Shown piece after piece: positions 55,303-64,000 of a stretch of DNA of 64,000 bases. Each line of letters opens with the position of its first letter. Position 1 is the stretch's first letter. The notes under the pieces are model-generated. The model was given only the letters and a program-made list of their open reading frames with translations. It made no database searches and was not told the DNA's origin. Origin of the DNA: Marinicrinis sediminis (GTDB lineage: Bacteria > Bacillota > Bacilli > Paenibacillales > KCTC-33676); the NCBI RefSeq assembly GCF_042685085.1, contig NZ_JBHUMM010000043.1:434001-498000 (forward strand), given 5' to 3'. Made by a program: the position numbers and the translations under genes.

Positions 55303-56997
55303 ATGAATAAGTATGCGTCAGCGTTATTATGGTTAGTGGTCTATCTGGTCTGTTACTGGGCAGTATTTACCTTGCAGGATAACATCAAGGCCAGTAATCC
55401 TTCTTACAGCCAGTGGTTGGAAAACGACGTACCCATTTGGTTGATGATCAATTTCGGTGCTCTGTTCGTGGTCATGTTTATCGTGTCGATGATTCGGAAA
55501 GCGGTCACGAAAGGAGAATATCCCGGTTTTATCGCAAATGCAGGCTTCAATTTGCTGACTCGCAAGCAATTTATGATTCTGGTCGGGATTGGACTGTTTG
55601 GCGCGTTGTGGTTCACAAGCACGATGTATTTACCTTTCCTGCCTACTCAGGCGGCGAATGAAATGCAAAGCTATGTCGATGTATTTGGAACGGCAGGCAA
55701 GTTTTTCTTCACGATTGTCGGAGTAGGTCTGGCAGGGGCATTTTTCGAGGAAATTTTCTTCCGCGGCATTGTGATGAACGAATTGAAGCGGATCTCACCT
55801 ATTGCAGTCGTCCTGATCATCCAGGCATTGATTTACGGGGTCTTCCAACCCAATACGACCGTAACGGTGATCGCCACCTTCCTGGGACTGATGTACGGTT
55901 TCATCTACCACAAAGTGAAGTCCATGTGGTCTACGATTACCATAGCAGTCAGTGTAAATATTTTAATTATGAGCTTTGCAGAATTCGGACTGGTCAAGCA
56001 ATTTTCCACACTGGCACCTCCTGTGCTGGCCGTGATCTCCATCGCTTCGCTCGCCGGAATGGTATTCCTGTTGTGGACGCTCTGGAAATATGAGAATTCT
56101 CCGCAAGTAGCAGCAGACAAAGAAAAGCTGAAGGATATCAAGCAATCCAAGTCTTATCGTTTCTACGTCATGGTGGGCAAGGTCGCCCTTTACATTGCCA
56201 TTTATTTTGTCGTCATGCAGCCACTGGTGTATTACTGGTATGAATGGTTCGTTCCAAATTTGGGTGCACTAGGTGAATTCATGGCCGTGCACGGAGAATG
56301 GGGGTTAATCGTAAACGATCTGATTGTGATTCCGATCTATGCCTGGATTATTTATCGCTATGAGAACCGGAATCCATTGAAAGTTTGGAATTTTTCGCCG
56401 ATTTCCATGAATACAACCGCCGTTACGTTTTTGTTATCGATTGCCATGGGTGTATGGGTAACCAGTATTGCCAAAATTCCGTATGTGGAGGATACATTTC
56501 CACAATTCGAAGGCCTGTTCGCCTTTTTGCTGGGACCGTCATTGGTGCATTTCTTGATCTTCTTGATTATTCATTCCATCTATAAGGAAGTCTTGTTCCG
56601 AGGTCTGATCTTCAATGCGCTCCGTGCAGCAGTACCGCTATGGCTTGCCATTCTCGCGGATGCCGTGATCTATGGCTTCCTGTTCTTCCAGCTCGACCCG
56701 GCACTCACCTTGTATGGTGGCATGGGAACCGTTATCTTCTGTCTGCTCTATGTATGGCATCGCTCCCTGTGGACACCGATTGTCGCGCAAATTGGTTTGT
56801 TCGGAACGTATTATGTGACTCGGAAAATATATACCACGTATGAGATCGGGTTCAATTACGGTTTTATCATCGCGATTTTGGTCAGCTCGGTCATTGTTGT
56901 GGTAACGAAATACTACTTGTTCAAAACTCGTCAGACTTCTACTCCAACTCAAACGTCCGTACCGGTAGGCAAAAACACCGGACAGGTTTCTGTCTAA
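55303..56997 (+). CDS. Tandem CPBP (CAAX protease/bacteriocin-processing) membrane protein in the NRPS operon
   Basis: A 564-residue polytopic protein with about 14 hydrophobic segments and two CPBP-type halves. The first half has FFEEIFFRG (about 148-156), the complete Glu-Glu-xxx-Arg metalloprotease motif; the second has YKEVLFRG (about 427-434), where the first Glu is Lys, so it is probably inactive. A hydrophilic linker around residues 270-285 joins the halves. It sits between two assembly-line genes in the same direction, 88 bases after the NRPS and 80 bases before the PKS, so it is part of the cluster. Roles in self-protection, export or processing are possible; none is shown by the sequence. 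GAGGAGG precedes the ATG. Confidence 0.85.
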   Translation: MNKYASALLWLVVYLVCYWAVFTLQDNIKASNPSYSQWLENDVPIWLMINFGALFVVMFIVSMIRKAVTKGEYPGFIANAGFNLLTRKQFMILVGIGLFGALWFTSTMYLPFLPTQAANEMQSYVDVFGTAGKFFFTIVGVGLAGAFFEEIFFRGIVMNELKRISPIAVVLIIQALIYGVFQPNTTVTVIATFLGLMYGFIYHKVKSMWSTITIAVSVNILIMSFAEFGLVKQFSTLAPPVLAVISIASLAGMVFLLWTLWKYENSPQVAADKEKLKDIKQSKSYRFYVMVGKVALYIAIYFVVMQPLVYYWYEWFVPNLGALGEFMAVHGEWGLIVNDLIVIPIYAWIIYRYENRNPLKVWNFSPISMNTTAVTFLLSIAMGVWVTSIAKIPYVEDTFPQFEGLFAFLLGPSLVHFLIFLIIHSIYKEVLFRGLIFNALRAAVPLWLAILADAVIYGFLFFQLDPALTLYGGMGTVIFCLLYVWHRSLWTPIVAQIGLFGTYYVTRKIYTTYEIGFNYGFIIAILVSSVIVVVTKYYLFKTRQTSTPTQTSVPVGKNTGQVSV

Positions 56998-57077
56998 CCT
57001 GGATGAGACACGGACGGCATGCAATCAATCCGATAACGAAGGCTGACATCGAGATCAAACATTAAGGAGGTGGAGAC

Positions 57078-60000
57078 ATGTTGGATTTGAACCTGCTGGA
57101 TTTAGAAGATTTGTCCGAAGATGAAACCGTAATCGAAATGACAGAAATGGATGAAGAAACCCCGAAACGGGACGTCGCGATTATTGGAATGTCGGCCCGA
57201 TATCCAAAATCAGAGGATCTGGCTGCATTTTGGGATAGCCTGAAGCAGGGCATGGATGCGGTTGGCGCTTTTCCGCAACAGAGAAAACAGGATATTGAAG
57301 CCTATTTGCAGCAACTCGGCTATGACACCGACATTCCCTTTCATGATGGCGCGTATTTAGATGAAATCAGTCAATTTGATCCCTCTTTCTTCAAGCTGAG
57401 TCCGAAGGAAGCAGAGCTGATGAATCCGAATCAGCGCATCTTCCTGGAAATGGCCTGGCGCGCAGTGGAAAACGCCGGCTATGGAGCCGGACAACTGAAA
57501 GGAAGCAACACAGGTGTCTATATCGGGTATACAGCCGACATGTTTCATGACTATAAAAAATATCTCCATGAGATGGCACCCGATTTTGCATCTATGGCCA
57601 TTCCGGGGAACTTAACCTCTGTCATTGCAGGCCGAATCAGTTACTGGATGGATTTGAAAGGACCGGCGGTGTCGATGGATACCGCCTGCTCCTCCTCGCT
57701 GGTCGCCATTTACATGGCCTGTCAGGCGATACGTAACGGAGATTGCGACATGGCGCTGGCAGGAAGTGTGAAGACGCTGCTTGCGCCGATTGATACCGGC
57801 ATGCGAATTGGCATCGAAGCCTCGGATGCCAGAGCGAAGCCGTTTGACGCCCATTCTGATGGCACAGGCATGGGGGAAGGGGCAGCGTGCCTGCTGCTGA
57901 AACCACTAGATCTGGCGCTGGAAGATCGGGATCACATTTATGCTGTGATCAAGGGCGGGGCCATCAATCAGGATGGCAGCTCTGTCGGGATTACAGCACC
58001 CAATGTCGAAGCTCAGGAAAAAGTCATCGTCTCGGCATGGAAGGATGCAGAGATTGACCCGGAAACGGTCGGATACATCGAAGCCCATGGAACCGGAACG
58101 AAGCTCGGCGATCCGATCGAAATAGAAGGTGTGACCCGTGCATTCCGCCGGTTTACGAACAAGACCCAATTTTGCAGCATTGGCAGTGTGAAGAGCAATC
58201 TGGGTCATCTGGACAATGCAGCCGGTGTGACGGGAGTTGTCAAAGCCGTAATGGCGGTCAAAGAAGGCTGGCTACCGCCGTCCCTTCATTTTCAGGAGCC
58301 TAACCCGGCTATTTCCTTTTTGTCCTCTCCGGTTTATGTACAGCGTGAACTGGAGAAGTGGACACCGGAACAAGGGCCTCGTACAGCAGGGGTAAGCAGC
58401 TTCGGGATGAGCGGTACGAACTGTCATCTTGTCGTTCAGGAACCTCCTCAGCAGACGGAGCGTTCTGAAGACAATGATGGCGTAGAGGATGCATCTGCTC
58501 TGCTCGTCCTGACTGCTCCTACTTTGGCAGGACTGCAGCGGCTCGTTCAGGATTATGCAGATCAGGTGGACCTCTCGCAGCATCGCCTGTCCGATATTTG
58601 CTACACCGCGTCCACCGGAAGAAACCATTATCGTTTTCGTCTGGCTGCTTCTGTCACCAGACAAACCTGGAAGACTGTGCTTCATGAGATGAAGCAATTT
58701 GTGCTTGAACAGCTTGCTGCAAGGTGGATACAAGCCAACGAACTAGATCAAGGGAACTCGGTTTCTCCTGTATCTGGCGTTGTGCGCGTTCCTGCTGCTT
58801 CTACCATTTATTTCGGGGAAGTAGATGCGGGTCAGTCCGTCTCGAATTATTCGATCCAGGGGATAAACGACACGATGGACCAGCTGGGCGATGAGGCATG
58901 CAGACAGTTGGCGGAGGCTTATGCAAGTGGCGTCGTAATTCCGTGGAAGACGATGTATGAAGCGATGGAAGCTTATCGAGTTCCGCTGCCTCCTACGCCG
59001 CTTGAGCGAGTGCGTCTGTGGCTGGACGGTCAGGTGCAGGCCAAGCCGCAAAGCAGAGCGATCAGGGAAGGTCAATCTGGACATGCTGAAGCGTCCGATC
59101 AGGTCATTCAGATGGTTCACGTCAAGCTGACCGATGCCTCAACAGATGATTCGGTTCAGGCTTGGCAACAGCTCGTTGCCAATGTATGGGGCGAGGTGCT
59201 TGGATTTGATCAGTTGTCTGCCAGAAGCAACTATTATGAGCTCGGCGGGGATTCAATTCTGGCTCTGCGCATCGTGCAGCGACTGGAACAGGCAGCGGGT
59301 GTCAAGCTGCCCGTAGCAGTTCTGATTGAAAAGGAATCCATTGAACAGCTGGCTGCCTATCTGCACGCCGAGTATGGACAGGTGGAACGGAGACCCGCAC
59401 AGGTACAGCGGCAAGATGCTGTGCAGACGGATCGTATACTGCCCGCAGCTGCGAGTCACGATTATAAGCTGACTCCTTCGCAGCAACGCGTATTTATTCA
59501 GGAACAACTGGCCGGTATTTCGACCAGCTATAATATGCCGCAGGCTCTTTGGCTCAAAGGACAGGTCGATGTGAAGCGACTGGAGACGGGCCTGTTGCAA
59601 CTGATTCAACGGCATGAAGCCCTGCGTACGTCTTTTTCGCTCAAACACGGCTTGCCCGTTCAGCATATACAGGATGCGGTTTCCTTTCAGATGGAGTGTG
59701 AGCTTGAAGAGCCGGACAGCCAGCTGCCACACCCGAGTGCCGTCCAAACGATTCGGGACTGGATTCGCCCGTTTTCACTGGCAGAAGCACCGTTGTTTCG
59801 TGCAAAGCTGAAAAGATGGGACGCGCATACGTATTTACTGATGACAGACATGCATCATCTCATTGGAGACGGCGCTTCCTCGGCCCTGCTTCTTGCTGAA
59901 TGGATGCAGCTATATGCCGGAAATGTATTGCCTGCTGTTCCCGTGCAATTTAAAGACTTTGCCGTATGGCAGCAGCAATATCTTGAAAGTGAGGAGCTGG

Positions 60001-63000
60001 AAACACAACAGCAATACTGGCTGAAGCAATTTGCAGGAGAGCTTCCGGTTCTGGAGCTGGAGACGGACTTTCCGCGGCAAGCCGAGCGTTCGTTCGAAGG
60101 AGATACCCATATCGTGCATATCGATGCCAGCCAGCTGGAGCGCGTGAAGGTTTTTGCGCAAGCTGCGAATGCCTCGCTCCACAGTGCGTTGCTGTCAATG
60201 TATGCGTACACGCTTATGGAACTCGCAGAGCAAAAAGAAGTCATTATGGGATCGATTGTTTCCGGTCGCCATTATCCGGATGTGCAGCAGACTGTGGGCA
60301 TGTTTATCAACTATTTGCCGATCCGGTTGCAACAGCGTGCGAAGCGTACAGCCAAAACCTGGACACGCGCTGCCAATCAGACCTTGTTGGAAGCTTATCA
60401 GCACCAGGACATTCCATTTGAGCAATTGATTGATGTGCTGGAAGTGGAGACGTCCTCTGATCGAAATCCGTTGTATGACACGATGCTGGTGTTCCATAAC
60501 GAACATTTGCTTCAGGAAGCGAACGGTTTACAGGCTGACGGCCTCCCGTTTACGGTGGAATTGGTGGAGCTGCCGCTTGATACTGCCACGCTCGACTTGA
60601 AGCTGGATGTCATTCTGGAGCAGCAAGGCGGTTGCTCCTTCCTGTTCAATTACAATCGCAATCTGTTTACAGCAGAAACGGTGGAATGGATCGCGAAGCA
60701 ATTCTTCGAAGTTATGGAGGCCTTTGTTCAGGGGCCGGATGAAGCATTGAAGACATCTGTCCAGCTTGAACCGATCGCTTCCTGGCATGAAAAACGCAAA
60801 TCATCGAGCAAGATCCGCAAGGAAAACGGTCAGGCGGCAGTGCGTATGGCGGTCAGCGCCAGCTTTACCGCAGATCCAATCGTAGAGCCGTTGCAGTGGT
60901 GGGCTGCTCTCATGGGTTATGAAGTGTCGGTGGAAATGGCTCCCTATCATCAGGCTTTTCAGGAACTGCTAAATCCGCAAAGTCTGCTTTCTACAAACGT
61001 AGGCTTAAATGTACTCCTGCTTCGACTGGAGGATTGGGTGCGGGATCAAGAACTGGCCAGTGAAGAGGCACAACTCGCTTCGATTGAGCGCACGGCCAGT
61101 GAACTGTTGCAGGCGATTCGTCAGCAACACCGAAGCAGTCCGCTTCTGATTCTGACTTTTCCGCTGGATGCGGGATTGTCGTGGAGTGACCAGGCTCGTT
61201 TACAATTGGTTGAACATTATGATAAATGGATGCAGGAGCTGGATCAGATTGCAGACTGTTACCTCATCCGCATGGAGGATGCCTTCCAGCGTGAGGGGGT
61301 TCATTCTTTCTATGATGCGATCTCAGATCGATCCGGACATGTACCCTATACAGAGGAAGCCTTCCTGGTTATGGCGGCGGAAATTACGCGTAAACTGGAC
61401 GCGCGCCAGCGTCAGCCATTCAAGGTCATTGCCCTTGATTGTGACAATACGTTATGGGAAGGCGTATGTGGTGAATCCGGTCTCGATGTGACCATCACGT
61501 CTGCCCATCAGCGCCTGCAACAGAAGATGGTGGACCTTTCCCGTGAGGGAATGATGATTACACTGCTAAGCAAGAACGTGGAGCAGGATGTGTGGCATGT
61601 TCTGGACCAGCATCCGGACATGATCCTGAAGCGTGAGCATCTCGTAGGTGCCAAGATCAACTGGCTGCCAAAGTCCGACAATATCAAGCAGCTCGCCAAG
61701 GAACTGAATGTAGGTCTGGACAGTTTTATCTTCATGGATGACAACCCGATGGAAATCAGTGAGATGCTGGCCAACGCGCCGTCTGTCCTGTCCATTCCAC
61801 TTCCGAAATCAATAGCTTCTCTGCCCAACTGGATGGATCACATCTGGGCGCTCGATCGCTTCAGTGTGACAGAGGAAGATCGCAAGCGCACCTCCATGAT
61901 GAGAGCAGAGGTACAGCGCAAGGAATATCAGCATCAGCATGCCGATTCTCTGGATGATTTTCTGAGCAGTCTGGACATTGTGCTTGATATTCAGCCCCTG
62001 TCTGAAGCCCATGTTCCAAGAGCTTCACAGCTGACTATGCGAACGAATCAGTTCAATCTCAGTACGATCCGCAGAACAGAAGCGGAGATTGAGGCGCTTC
62101 AACAGCAGCAGCATACGTATCTCTGGACCATTCAGGTACGGGATCGCTTCGGTGACTATGGTCTGGTCGGACTCCTGATTGCTCGTCAAGAGGAACAGGT
62201 CTTGCACCTCGATACTTTCCTCATGAGCTGTCGTGTTTTGGGACGAAAGGTTGAAGTGGGCTTACTGAGCTTCCTGAAGGAATGGACGGCGCAACATGAG
62301 GTAGATACCATTCAGGCGCGATTTGTTCCGACAGCGAAAAACGTTCCATTCAAACAATTTCTGGAGGAGACCAACTGGTTGGTTACAGATGAAACCAGCG
62401 AGTACGTGGACTGGAAACTGTCGCGAAGCGCCCTGCCTGATGCTCCGGCACAGTTGACGATTCACTCGGGCACATCAGACCGTAATCAGGCAAAGGAACA
62501 GGTGGCAGAAACTTCGGCTGTATATGCGTTCTCCCGGTTGGAAGAGGGAGAAGATACGGTTGCGGCTGGCAGTGAGCTCGCCCAGGCTGATCGTTCAGAG
62601 CCTTCAGAGCAACGTTCACCACAAGAAGAGAACGGGACCCATTTTGATCCTGCACATGCCGAGATCAATCATGCGGATGATTTGATTGACCCGCACTGGA
62701 TGGACGAATACGCGGGTAAGGTCCAACACGATCGACAATATTGGCCGTTGGCCTATGCCAGTGGAAGCAAAATGCGGGAAGCTTATGAAATGAGTCTGGC
62801 TTCGACTAGCTCGCTACCGGAAACCGTACAAGTCAGTCAGCCGGTTACAACGGAACGTTCTTCATCGCCATCCGAAGAACCGGTCACAGAGATGGAGAAA
62901 GAACTGGCGACCTTGTGGAGTAGCGTATTACGAGCAAATGTGAAAGACCGTCATGCCCATTTCTTCCGTTCCGGAGGGAACTCATTGAAGGCGGTTCAGC

Positions 63001-64000
63001 TCATTTCGAGAATCCATCAGCAACTTGGGCTGGAATTGTCTATTCCGGCAGTCTTCCAATATCCGACCTTGACGGAAATGGCTGCACTGCTAGCACAGCA
63101 ATCACATGCCTCATCTGCCGTTTCCATTGACAGGGCGGAGGACAGAGACGATTATCCGGTCACGTCCGCACAACGTCGAATGGTGATGCTGCAGCAGTTT
63201 GCAAGTGAAGCTACCTCCATCAATATTCCGATGGCGGTCAAAATTACAGGCCAGCTGGATGTACAGAGATTGCACCATGCTATTCACCAGGTCATTGCCC
63301 GACATGAAGCGTTACGCACCCGATTTGCCTGGAAAAATGGTGCACTTGTCCAGCACATTGCAGATCAGGTGTCCCTGGAATTCCCGGTACGGCAGGAGCA
63401 AGCCCCTTATTCGGAAGAGGTCGTTCATGAGCAGTTGCGCTCCTTTATCCGTCCGTTCCAGGTAGAAGAGGGGCCATTATTCAGATGTGCGCTCATCCAG
63501 TTTGAAGCGTGTGCGGAAAACGGTCAAACAGCGGTGTTGATGCTGGATGTCCATCACAGTATTGCGGATGGCGTATCCTTGGCCGTGCTTTATCAGGATC
63601 TGGTGCAGCTGTATCAGAATCGGTTGCTGGAACCGTTGTCCATCCAGTACAAGGATTTCGCAGTATGGCTGCAAAATGAGATGAAACAGCCGCGTATGCA
63701 GGAGCAGAAACAATACTGGCTGGATCATTTGACCAATTATCAGCCATTCGCGCTTGCAACGAGTGGCGCACAGTCTGACGCCTCATCCCATGCGGGAGAG
63801 CGTATCTATGTGAAGGGAGATCCTGATCTGGCGGATGTGCTGTCACAAACTGCTGAAGCCTGGGGTTCGACAGTGAATAGTTTGTTGCTGTCCGGATTGT
63901 ATGTGCATTTGGCCCAGCAATTGAATCGAGCGGATCTGGTGATCGGGATGCCGACAGCGGGAAGAAATCAAGCCCAGCTTGATTCACTCGTCGGGATGTT
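57078..64000 (+). CDS. Hybrid PKS-NRPS with AT-less KS module and FkbH domain (runs off window)
   Basis: At least 2,307 codons, still open at the window end. Order: ketosynthase (57165-58440; DTACSSS, EAHGTGT and KSNLGHLD, all catalytic residues present); a KS-AT linker (TASTGRNHYRFRLA) running within about 240 bases into a post-AT linker (SGVVIPWKTMYEA, RVPLPPTPLERVRLWL) with no acyltransferase between; carrier (59160-59370, GGDSI); condensation (59455-60720, HHLIGDG); FkbH-type HAD domain (60830-62440, ALDCDNTLWEG, FMDDNPMEI); carrier (62890-63100, GGNSL); condensation (63150 onward, HHSIADG). FkbH proteins load glyceryl from 1,3-bisphosphoglycerate on a carrier. It needs a trans-acting acyltransferase for the KS module. 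AAGGAGG lies before the ATG. Confidence 0.92.
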   Translation, partial: MLDLNLLDLEDLSEDETVIEMTEMDEETPKRDVAIIGMSARYPKSEDLAAFWDSLKQGMDAVGAFPQQRKQDIEAYLQQLGYDTDIPFHDGAYLDEISQFDPSFFKLSPKEAELMNPNQRIFLEMAWRAVENAGYGAGQLKGSNTGVYIGYTADMFHDYKKYLHEMAPDFASMAIPGNLTSVIAGRISYWMDLKGPAVSMDTACSSSLVAIYMACQAIRNGDCDMALAGSVKTLLAPIDTGMRIGIEASDARAKPFDAHSDGTGMGEGAACLLLKPLDLALEDRDHIYAVIKGGAINQDGSSVGITAPNVEAQEKVIVSAWKDAEIDPETVGYIEAHGTGTKLGDPIEIEGVTRAFRRFTNKTQFCSIGSVKSNLGHLDNAAGVTGVVKAVMAVKEGWLPPSLHFQEPNPAISFLSSPVYVQRELEKWTPEQGPRTAGVSSFGMSGTNCHLVVQEPPQQTERSEDNDGVEDASALLVLTAPTLAGLQRLVQDYADQVDLSQHRLSDICYTASTGRNHYRFRLAASVTRQTWKTVLHEMKQFVLEQLAARWIQANELDQGNSVSPVSGVVRVPAASTIYFGEVDAGQSVSNYSIQGINDTMDQLGDEACRQLAEAYASGVVIPWKTMYEAMEAYRVPLPPTPLERVRLWLDGQVQAKPQSRAIREGQSGHAEASDQVIQMVHVKLTDASTDDSVQAWQQLVANVWGEVLGFDQLSARSNYYELGGDSILALRIVQRLEQAAGVKLPVAVLIEKESIEQLAAYLHAEYGQVERRPAQVQRQDAVQTDRILPAAASHDYKLTPSQQRVFIQEQLAGISTSYNMPQALWLKGQVDVKRLETGLLQLIQRHEALRTSFSLKHGLPVQHIQDAVSFQMECELEEPDSQLPHPSAVQTIRDWIRPFSLAEAPLFRAKLKRWDAHTYLLMTDMHHLIGDGASSALLLAEWMQLYAGNVLPAVPVQFKDFAVWQQQYLESEELETQQQYWLKQFAGELPVLELETDFPRQAERSFEGDTHIVHIDASQLERVKVFAQAANASLHSALLSMYAYTLMELAEQKEVIMGSIVSGRHYPDVQQTVGMFINYLPIRLQQRAKRTAKTWTRAANQTLLEAYQHQDIPFEQLIDVLEVETSSDRNPLYDTMLVFHNEHLLQEANGLQADGLPFTVELVELPLDTATLDLKLDVILEQQGGCSFLFNYNRNLFTAETVEWIAKQFFEVMEAFVQGPDEALKTSVQLEPIASWHEKRKSSSKIRKENGQAAVRMAVSASFTADPIVEPLQWWAALMGYEVSVEMAPYHQAFQELLNPQSLLSTNVGLNVLLLRLEDWVRDQELASEEAQLASIERTASELLQAIRQQHRSSPLLILTFPLDAGLSWSDQARLQLVEHYDKWMQELDQIADCYLIRMEDAFQREGVHSFYDAISDRSGHVPYTEEAFLVMAAEITRKLDARQRQPFKVIALDCDNTLWEGVCGESGLDVTITSAHQRLQQKMVDLSREGMMITLLSKNVEQDVWHVLDQHPDMILKREHLVGAKINWLPKSDNIKQLAKELNVGLDSFIFMDDNPMEISEMLANAPSVLSIPLPKSIASLPNWMDHIWALDRFSVTEEDRKRTSMMRAEVQRKEYQHQHADSLDDFLSSLDIVLDIQPLSEAHVPRASQLTMRTNQFNLSTIRRTEAEIEALQQQQHTYLWTIQVRDRFGDYGLVGLLIARQEEQVLHLDTFLMSCRVLGRKVEVGLLSFLKEWTAQHEVDTIQARFVPTAKNVPFKQFLEETNWLVTDETSEYVDWKLSRSALPDAPAQLTIHSGTSDRNQAKEQVAETSAVYAFSRLEEGEDTVAAGSELAQADRSEPSEQRSPQEENGTHFDPAHAEINHADDLIDPHWMDEYAGKVQHDRQYWPLAYASGSKMREAYEMSLASTSSLPETVQVSQPVTTERSSSPSEEPVTEMEKELATLWSSVLRANVKDRHAHFFRSGGNSLKAVQLISRIHQQLGLELSIPAVFQYPTLTEMAALLAQQSHASSAVSIDRAEDRDDYPVTSAQRRMVMLQQFASEATSINIPMAVKITGQLDVQRLHHAIHQVIARHEALRTRFAWKNGALVQHIADQVSLEFPVRQEQAPYSEEVVHEQLRSFIRPFQVEEGPLFRCALIQFEACAENGQTAVLMLDVHHSIADGVSLAVLYQDLVQLYQNRLLEPLSIQYKDFAVWLQNEMKQPRMQEQKQYWLDHLTNYQPFALATSGAQSDASSHAGERIYVKGDPDLADVLSQTAEAWGSTVNSLLLSGLYVHLAQQLNRADLVIGMPTAGRNQAQLDSLVGM

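Overview
The window looks like a chromosomal piece of a Paenibacillus-type Gram-positive (Firmicutes) genome. Signs are strong AGGAGG-type ribosome binding sites, frequent TTG and GTG starts, intrinsic terminators with U-tails, a Gram-positive style Tad pilus locus, a multidomain secreted amylase and a large lipopeptide/polyketide cluster. Genus is inferred from these traits, not from a database match. Almost every gene is on the + strand.

Layout. (1) 0.5-13.2 kb: a Ser/Thr protein kinase closed by a strong terminator, then a Tad/Flp pilus operon: TadZ-like ATPase, TadA, TadB, TadC, Flp-like pilin, three TadE/TadG-like surface proteins, an A24 prepilin peptidase and an FHA-domain protein. The kinase and the phosphothreonine-binding FHA protein bracket the locus and suggest phospho-control of pilus assembly. 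(2) 13.3-23.3 kb: two thioredoxin-fold proteins, a membrane-anchored lytic-transglycosylase-like protein, a secreted subtilase, a MoxR ATPase/VWA pair, and purT. (3) 23.4-27.4 kb: a small membrane protein and a GH13 amylase with duplicated Fn3-CBM units behind a LacI/CcpA-type palindrome. (4) 27.5-32.7 kb: an AT-rich accessory island holding a HAD phosphatase and a retron (msr-msd RNA plus an RT fused to a TOPRIM domain). It is bounded by a 589-bp, about 99% identical direct repeat made of the end of a GNAT gene and a lipoprotein gene. (5) 32.7-45.8 kb: ordinary metabolic and housekeeping genes (SDR, HAD, DUF3050, nucleotidyltransferase, metallophosphoesterase, 5'-nucleotidase, VOC, MurG-like, Nudix, esterase lipoprotein) plus one VOC gene fragment. 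(6) 46.1-64.0 kb: the start of a lipopeptide-polyketide cluster that runs off the window.

The cluster reads FAAL-PCP-C-A-PCP-C-A-PCP, then a tandem CPBP-family membrane protein, then KS-(no AT)-PCP-C-FkbH-PCP-C. Both A domains carry a serine-type pocket as far as visible. The first is interrupted by 174 Ns inside a near-perfect 1.7-kb repeat; comparison with the second copy shows an 89-base gap would restore one continuous gene of about 3,016 codons. A fatty-acyl-Ser-Ser chain extended by an AT-less PKS module and then joined to an FkbH-derived glycerate unit is my inference.

Best candidates for an uncommon system are the RT-TOPRIM retron and the C-FkbH-PCP assembly-line module.
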